From: a virus
Reading direction: 5' to 3' (one strand)
Virus record (IMG/VR): IMGVR_UViG_3300043774_000484
Coordinates: 1-21,849 of that record
Length of the DNA stretch: 21,849 bases
The notes beneath the pieces were generated by a model, which was given only the letters and a program-made list of their open reading frames with translations, was not told the origin of the DNA and did no database searches. This document shows positions 17,378 to 21,849 of the stretch, piece after piece. How positions within the stretch are numbered: the stretch's first letter is position 1; each line of letters opens with the position of its first letter. The position numbers and the translations under genes are program-made.

Positions 17378-20300
17378 TTATGCTTTTCTTGTACCAGCTA
17401 ATGAACCGCCAAATCTTTGTTGTTCACGAATAACATCAAGAACTGCTCCATATATTTTAGTATTAAGATTATTTGATAATTCAACATCTTGCTGTTTATA
17501 TGTTGAACTATCTGCTCCCATTTGTATAGCGCCGTCTCTATTAACTGAAGTGTTGAAATTAAATGAATTACTAGCATTACTATTATTAACAGTATTAGAA
17601 TTATTAGCTACAGCAGATGTTCCCCCGCTTTGCATTCCTACACCATACTGTTTAACCATTGGTGTATTATATAATCCACCTTCCATATAACCAGGAATTG
17701 TATCAGATAAACGAGAACCTATTGAACCACCAGTCTGACGACCCATAGGTTTTGTAACTAAAGCTCTATTTGGTCCAAATGATGGTCCTGATAAAAATGA
17801 ATTAAATCCTGATTGTATATTAGTTGGACCTTTGTACTCAAAATTATTTCCTAATAATCCAGATTTTTGAAATTTAGCTAAAGATCCAAGTTCTGAATTT
17901 GTCATTCCAGCGCCTCCAGTTGCATTTAGTTTGGCGGATAAAGTTTGAGCTTTACCGGCTTGGATATTTCCCATTTTATTAGATATTCCAGCGCCTATTC
18001 CAATTGTTGCTATAGAAGCTACAATAGACCCAACCATTTGGGCTGTTTGAGCTTGTCTTGCGCGTTTCTTTTGTCTGGCTTGTTCAGCTTTTTGTATTTC
18101 AGCGTCACGTAATTCTTTGTATAATGAACTATTTTCAAGACCAAAAGTAGTCATACCATCTTCCATTGATTTTATATCACTCAATTCCGCATTGAACGCT
18201 CCACCACTAGCGAAACGAGGCGCAGCAGAGAAATTCAAGGTATCAAGAGCAGCAGGACCACCCATCGCCATTACCGCTCTTCTATTCAATACATACTCAC
18301 CGTTCTCAAGCATCGCTGGATATTTATCTCCAGATCCAGTTCCTGAAACATACATACCCGATTGTGCGCGTACGACACCACCTTTTTGAGCCGTAAACAA
18401 ATTTTCAAGACCAAAACTACCAATCAGCTTGCGTGTTCCTGCTTGCATCAATGTTGTGCTTATAGAATCTAAGAAACTAGCAGCAACGCCCAGTAAAGCA
18501 TCACCAAGATTATCTGTTTCTTTTATAGCGGCTTTTATCCCATTAGCCATACCATCAGCAAACATACTTGGAAGATCTTTTCCTAATTTAGCCACCATTA
18601 AATCTGCGTCATCGTTTAAAGATGAAAAACCAGATTTTAATTGTAATCTAAAATTTCTAGCTTCTTGCAATCTTTTCATCTCAAGACTGTAAACATAATT
18701 AGCTGTTTTAATATCTTCTTCATTTTTAGCTTTAGATATATCATATGCAGTCTGTGCGCTTTTTACTTGATCCGTAAAAATTTGTTTATCTACAGGATCT
18801 TTGAAACCTGTTTTAGATTCTTGTATAAAATCTTTAATTTTCTGTAAACGTTCGTCTAAAGTATAATTTTGAGATATTAATGATTCTTCTAATTTTTTTA
18901 GAGATCCAAGTGATGTATAATTTAATTTTTTACTTATATCTGCAATCATCGTCATTGATTGATTTATTTGATCTCTTTGTGCCTGTTCGAAAGTACTCTT
19001 AATTTCTAATTGAGACGATTCTGCGCGATATCCAGCAGATTTAAAAGGCTTGCCCAAGAATTCACTCATTCTCCCCTTCTCTTCAATAGATATTTTTTGT
19101 CTTTGAACGTTTGCGGCTAAACCAACTTCATTTAATTTACTTTGATTTATATATTCGTTTACATTTTTTTCAATACTTTGTTTTAATTTTAGAAAATCTC
19201 CAAAGTCTTTTGCTATTTGATCTGCCGTTTTCTGCATAGTAACATCGACAGCAGTCAATTGAGTTACAAATTCTTCAAAATTACTTAGTATATATTGACC
19301 TTTATAATTTCCTGTTTCTCCAAATTTTCTTAAACTAGTTAATAATACATCTATTTCATCTCCAGCTAAACCTTTGTCTATTAAATTACCTCTCAGTTCC
19401 TCTAAAGCAGCTTCTCTATCTTTTGCCATTCCACTTTTTCCAACTGTTTTGATTAAATCAAATAAATATTTATCTAATTCATTTTTTTTGTCACCTGTTC
19501 CAAAAATTTTTCCAAAAAAACTAGATGTACCAGCTCCACCACCAGCTCCTACATATTCAGACACAACATCTTGCATTTTATAATTTTGTGTTTTTCTTTC
19601 TCTAGACTGAGAAAGCATACCATATGCTGAATAATTTTGATTTATATACGTTGCTATATCTAATCCTTTTAGACCTAAATCTATACCTTTAGATAATCCT
19701 TTTTTTATAGATTCTGTTAATTTTTTTGATACGTCTTCGTAATCTTGATTGGCAGCTAATAATTTATTATCTAAATTTTTTTGGCTCTCTTCATTTCCAA
19801 AACCGAAAAAACTTTTAACATCATTAGCGTACTGCTGAAATCCAAGCATTACCATGTTCAAACTAGAACCCAAGAAATCTGATAAATTAGAAAATGACTC
19901 TTTCAAACCATCTATAAAATTAAAAAATGGATCTTTTATTTTATCGACTATAAATGTCCATATTTTACTAGTACTTTCAGCAACGTATTTAAAACCATCA
20001 ACGATTGAATTTCCAACAAATTTAAACATATCAATAATTGTATCGCCAAATTCAAAAATAGCTTCACTCGTTTGTTGTTTAAATCTATCAAAAAACGAAA
20101 CTTCTTTTCCTCCTGTTTTTAATTTTTCAGATGCTGATAAAACTGCTGTTTGCATAGCAGCTTTTTTGTTCATATCTGAAATTAAAAATTCTAACTGTTT
20201 TGGAGATTTTCCTTGAACAGTTTTATTTAAATTTTGATCTGAAATACTTGACAATGAATACACTAAATCTTTTGCATATTTTGCTTTAGATACTTCGTCT

Positions 20301-21849
20301 CCAGTCTCGACTGCTGATGCAAGTAATTCTATATTATTTTTATAATCTGATATAGCGGAAGACTGTTTAGCATTGGTTTCAGATATTTTTTCTTTCATTT
20401 CTCCAATAGTCAATTTAGCAGCTTTTGTTGCTTCTGAAAATGCAATTAAACCTCCCACAGCAGCACCTATAGCTGCGCCCAAACCCGGCAAAATCATATT
20501 TCCTATAAAAGCGCCAGTAGAAATAGATGTAACTCCAGTATTAGCAAAACTTTGTTTTGTTCTTTCTGATTCTGTCAATTCATAACGTTTTTTGTCTCCA
20601 TAAGCAAATTGAGAAGTAATTGCTCCTGTTATTTGAGGCAATATCATTGCTAATATTGGATTAGAAAAAGCTTTCGATAATCCACCTCCCATTTTTGAAA
20701 GTATTCCACCACCAACCCCAGACCCCATAACTGGTGGTTTTGATCCACCAGATGACTGTCCTTTCCCAAACATATTACCAAAAGACAATTTTAAATTATT
20801 AGACAAATTACTAACTGATGTTTTAACGTTTGCAGAACTCGTTTTTAGTTTTGCGGTTGCAGATTTTGATGTATTTTCTATAATATCAGCAAAATCAGCC
20901 CCAAAAACAGCTATATATTGATAAGCATTGTTAATTTTTCTCAATGCGTCTTGAGCTAATTTTTCGGCTTGTGTGGCAATTTGCTGGGCATTAAAAAAAG
21001 TTGTTCCAGAAGTATTATTAGCTTGTTGTGATTGTTGGTTTCTTTGAATTCTTCTTCTAGCAGATCTACTATTTGCAAAATTAGGTATAAAACCATCATT
21101 CATCAACCCAGCATTCTTCTGCCCTCTCATTGAATCACTCAAAGCATTACTTAAACCACCATGATCAGATATTGCGGAACTAAATGTTGGCTGACTTTTG
21201 TTTCTAATGTGCGGGAAAGGCTTAGTATCGAATACGGCTTTTTCTCCGCTCATGCTTTCTTCTAAGCCCATTACTGCTTGTTTATACGCAAAGTTAGGAA
21301 TAAACCCTGAAGCATGAGAATTAACTAATTCAATCAATGCCATATCTAGTTTTGCGGCATTGTATTTATGACCAGCTATTCCACTTTCAAAATCAGACAT
21401 CGCAATCTCCTTACCATTTATTAAGAGTTTAGAACTCTTAGCCATTTTCGCCCAAGATAATTGAGGAAAAATAGCTTTTGCAGGAATAGATTTGCCGCTC
21501 GCATAATCTGCCAAAGCTTGTTCTTGTGGTAATAATACAGATTTAATAGTACTACCGGAACCAATTTTTTCAGCAATGCTTCTGTATAATTGAGAGCCTA
21601 ATCCTTGACCTCTAAATTTTTTACCGACTTCAACGCCTTCGATTTCATAATTATTTTTGCCTGTTTTTATTGCTGATATATTTCCTTTTCCTTTTATAGA
21701 AGAAGATATCATTGAAGCGAAATTAGGAACAAAACCTTTAGAAAATGAATTTTTCTTAGATTGATATCTTTTCATTAAACCGTCTGTAAGCAATCCAAGT
21801 TTGCCTCTCATTGTTGGATCAACATCTGCATAACTGTTTTTTACAATAG
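17378..21849 (-). CDS. Tape measure protein (5' end outside window)
   Basis: At least 1490 codons. The frame stays open to the right edge (the codons before ATG 21811 read IVKNSYADVDPT), so the true start is probably upstream. Numbering from that ATG: GF(V/I)PNFA motifs at 26-32, 169-175 and 240-246, with a GNAT-like segment at 38-100; helical, coiled-coil-prone sequence at 270-345 and 470-1130; a Gly-rich stretch at 355-385; a hydrophobic helix at 433-458 (IGNMILPGLGAAIGAAVGGL); the tape measure C-terminal signature GGVVRAQSGMYVSGTGSGDK, then PAMLENGEYVLNRRAV at 1165-1180; a second hydrophobic segment at 1259-1276; and QRFGGSLAGTRKA at the end. This protein sets tail length, fills the tube and leaves ahead of the DNA, so embedded domains could be delivered into the host. 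The gene precedes the tip genes as H does in lambda. Both ends are visibly richer in GC than the middle. Confidence 0.9.
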   Translation of the reverse strand, partial: IVKNSYADVDPTMRGKLGLLTDGLMKRYQSKKNSFSKGFVPNFASMISSSIKGKGNISAIKTGKNNYEIEGVEVGKKFRGQGLGSQLYRSIAEKIGSGSTIKSVLLPQEQALADYASGKSIPAKAIFPQLSWAKMAKSSKLLINGKEIAMSDFESGIAGHKYNAAKLDMALIELVNSHASGFIPNFAYKQAVMGLEESMSGEKAVFDTKPFPHIRNKSQPTFSSAISDHGGLSNALSDSMRGQKNAGLMNDGFIPNFANSRSARRRIQRNQQSQQANNTSGTTFFNAQQIATQAEKLAQDALRKINNAYQYIAVFGADFADIIENTSKSATAKLKTSSANVKTSVSNLSNNLKLSFGNMFGKGQSSGGSKPPVMGSGVGGGILSKMGGGLSKAFSNPILAMILPQITGAITSQFAYGDKKRYELTESERTKQSFANTGVTSISTGAFIGNMILPGLGAAIGAAVGGLIAFSEATKAAKLTIGEMKEKISETNAKQSSAISDYKNNIELLASAVETGDEVSKAKYAKDLVYSLSSISDQNLNKTVQGKSPKQLEFLISDMNKKAAMQTAVLSASEKLKTGGKEVSFFDRFKQQTSEAIFEFGDTIIDMFKFVGNSIVDGFKYVAESTSKIWTFIVDKIKDPFFNFIDGLKESFSNLSDFLGSSLNMVMLGFQQYANDVKSFFGFGNEESQKNLDNKLLAANQDYEDVSKKLTESIKKGLSKGIDLGLKGLDIATYINQNYSAYGMLSQSRERKTQNYKMQDVVSEYVGAGGGAGTSSFFGKIFGTGDKKNELDKYLFDLIKTVGKSGMAKDREAALEELRGNLIDKGLAGDEIDVLLTSLRKFGETGNYKGQYILSNFEEFVTQLTAVDVTMQKTADQIAKDFGDFLKLKQSIEKNVNEYINQSKLNEVGLAANVQRQKISIEEKGRMSEFLGKPFKSAGYRAESSQLEIKSTFEQAQRDQINQSMTMIADISKKLNYTSLGSLKKLEESLISQNYTLDERLQKIKDFIQESKTGFKDPVDKQIFTDQVKSAQTAYDISKAKNEEDIKTANYVYSLEMKRLQEARNFRLQLKSGFSSLNDDADLMVAKLGKDLPSMFADGMANGIKAAIKETDNLGDALLGVAASFLDSISTTLMQAGTRKLIGSFGLENLFTAQKGGVVRAQSGMYVSGTGSGDKYPAMLENGEYVLNRRAVMAMGGPAALDTLNFSAAPRFASGGAFNAELSDIKSMEDGMTTFGLENSSLYKELRDAEIQKAEQARQKKRARQAQTAQMVGSIVASIATIGIGAGISNKMGNIQAGKAQTLSAKLNATGGAGMTNSELGSLAKFQKSGLLGNNFEYKGPTNIQSGFNSFLSGPSFGPNRALVTKPMGRQTGGSIGSRLSDTIPGYMEGGLYNTPMVKQYGVGMQSGGTSAVANNSNTVNNSNASNSFNFNTSVNRDGAIQMGADSSTYKQQDVELSNNLNTKIYGAVLDVIREQQRFGGSLAGTRKA
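17984..18037 (-). other. C-terminal hydrophobic segment of the tape measure protein
   Basis: Residues 1259-1276 (MVGSIVASIATIGIGAG) are uncharged and hydrophobic, directly after a strongly basic run (KAEQARQKKRARQA at 1241-1254). A basic cluster followed by a membrane-like helix close to the C-terminus fits the part of a tape measure protein that meets the cell membrane during ejection. Confidence 0.5.
20438..20515 (-). other. Central hydrophobic helix of the tape measure protein
   Basis: Residues 433-458 hold an Ala/Gly/Ile-rich stretch with a GxxxG-like pattern (GLGAAIGAAVGGLIAF) between charged helical regions. Such helices are usual in tape measure proteins and are thought to insert in the membrane when the protein is ejected. 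Confidence 0.6.
21074..21736 (-). repeat. Three GF(V/I)PNFA heptapeptide repeats in the tape measure protein
   Basis: The copies are coded at 21716-21736 (GFVPNFA), 21287-21307 (GFIPNFA) and 21074-21094 (GFIPNFA). Each follows a short polar run (SFSK, SHAS, LMND) and delimits a block: a 136-residue block holding the GNAT-like segment, then a 64-residue block with SDHGGLSNALSDSMRGQKNAGL. Codons differ among copies, so the repeat is conserved at protein level and is not a recent DNA duplication. Its role is unknown; a spacer, a protease site or a fold-terminating strand are all possible. Confidence 0.85.
21512..21700 (-). other. GNAT acetyltransferase-like segment in the tape measure protein
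   Basis: Residues 38-100 read as the core of a GNAT fold: strand NYEIEGVEVGKKF, then RGQGLGSQLYRSIAEKI at 67-83, matching motif A (R/Q-x-x-G-x-G/A), the acetyl-CoA pyrophosphate loop and following helix, and strand TIKSVLLPQ at 88-96 leading to ALADYAS. The segment is shorter than a typical GNAT domain of about 140 residues, so it is either a minimal or remnant form or one end of a domain that starts upstream. It lies between the first and second GF(V/I)PNFA motifs. Activity cannot be judged from sequence alone. Confidence 0.5.

Noticed and set aside
21074-21736. A regular 71-residue period suggested by PNFA spacings of 143 and 71 residues
   Set aside because: No PNFA-like motif or similarity is seen at the midpoint of the longer interval, so the near-doubling is probably chance.
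21812-21849. ATG at 21811 as the true tape measure start
   Set aside because: The frame remains open to the edge with plausible codons, and a GNAT-like segment so close to this Met suggests more sequence upstream. It is treated as partial.

Overview
This window looks like part of the late structural region of an AT-rich double-stranded DNA tailed phage, or a prophage of one. It holds the tail-tip module of a long-tailed (siphovirus-type) virion. All eleven supported genes lie on the minus strand and read from right to left. Neighbours are separated by 0-8 bases or overlap by 1, 4 or about 17 bases, so the window reads as one co-transcribed, translationally coupled run. I see no tRNA, promoter, terminator, insertion sequence or CRISPR array, and no gene-free stretch longer than 8 bases. 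The code is standard: TGA and TAA both end genes.

Reading 5' to 3' on the minus strand, the order is: tape measure protein (5' end outside the window, 21849-17378); a two-domain tube-like protein (17376-16477); a repeat-containing fibre-like protein (16473-14731); a second tube-like protein related to the first (14731-13901); a lambda gpM-like protein fused to a LamG-like domain (13904-11901); a multidomain LamG protein (11904-9238); a gpL-like iron-sulfur tip protein (9238-8192); a gpK-like JAMM protease without its usual partner domain (8208-7870); a gpI-like assembly protein (7866-7354); a gpJ-like central hub and host-specificity protein (7350-3640); and a very long fibre that ends in a Gly-Ser-Thr tripeptide array and runs off the left edge (3631-1). 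Apart from extra genes before and after the M-like gene, this is the lambda order H-M-L-K-I-J-fibre. The functional calls for M, L, K, I and J therefore rest on both sequence motifs and position.

The tape measure protein sets tail length and is ejected with the DNA. The M, L, I, K and J products close the tail tip and start tube assembly. The fibre, the LamG-like domains and the CBM5/12-like inserts probably contact the host surface. Carbohydrate-binding-like modules recur in at least four consecutive tip proteins, so this tip looks specialised for binding glycans.

The host cannot be named from this window. None of the starts I inspected has a Shine-Dalgarno sequence; they are preceded by A/T-rich DNA instead. 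Together with the low GC and the Gly-Ser-Thr fibre repeats, this fits a phage of Bacteroidota or of another AT-rich, probably aquatic, host, but that is inference. The most unusual element is the N-terminal part of the tape measure protein, where a GNAT-acetyltransferase-like segment sits between copies of a GF(V/I)PNFA heptapeptide.
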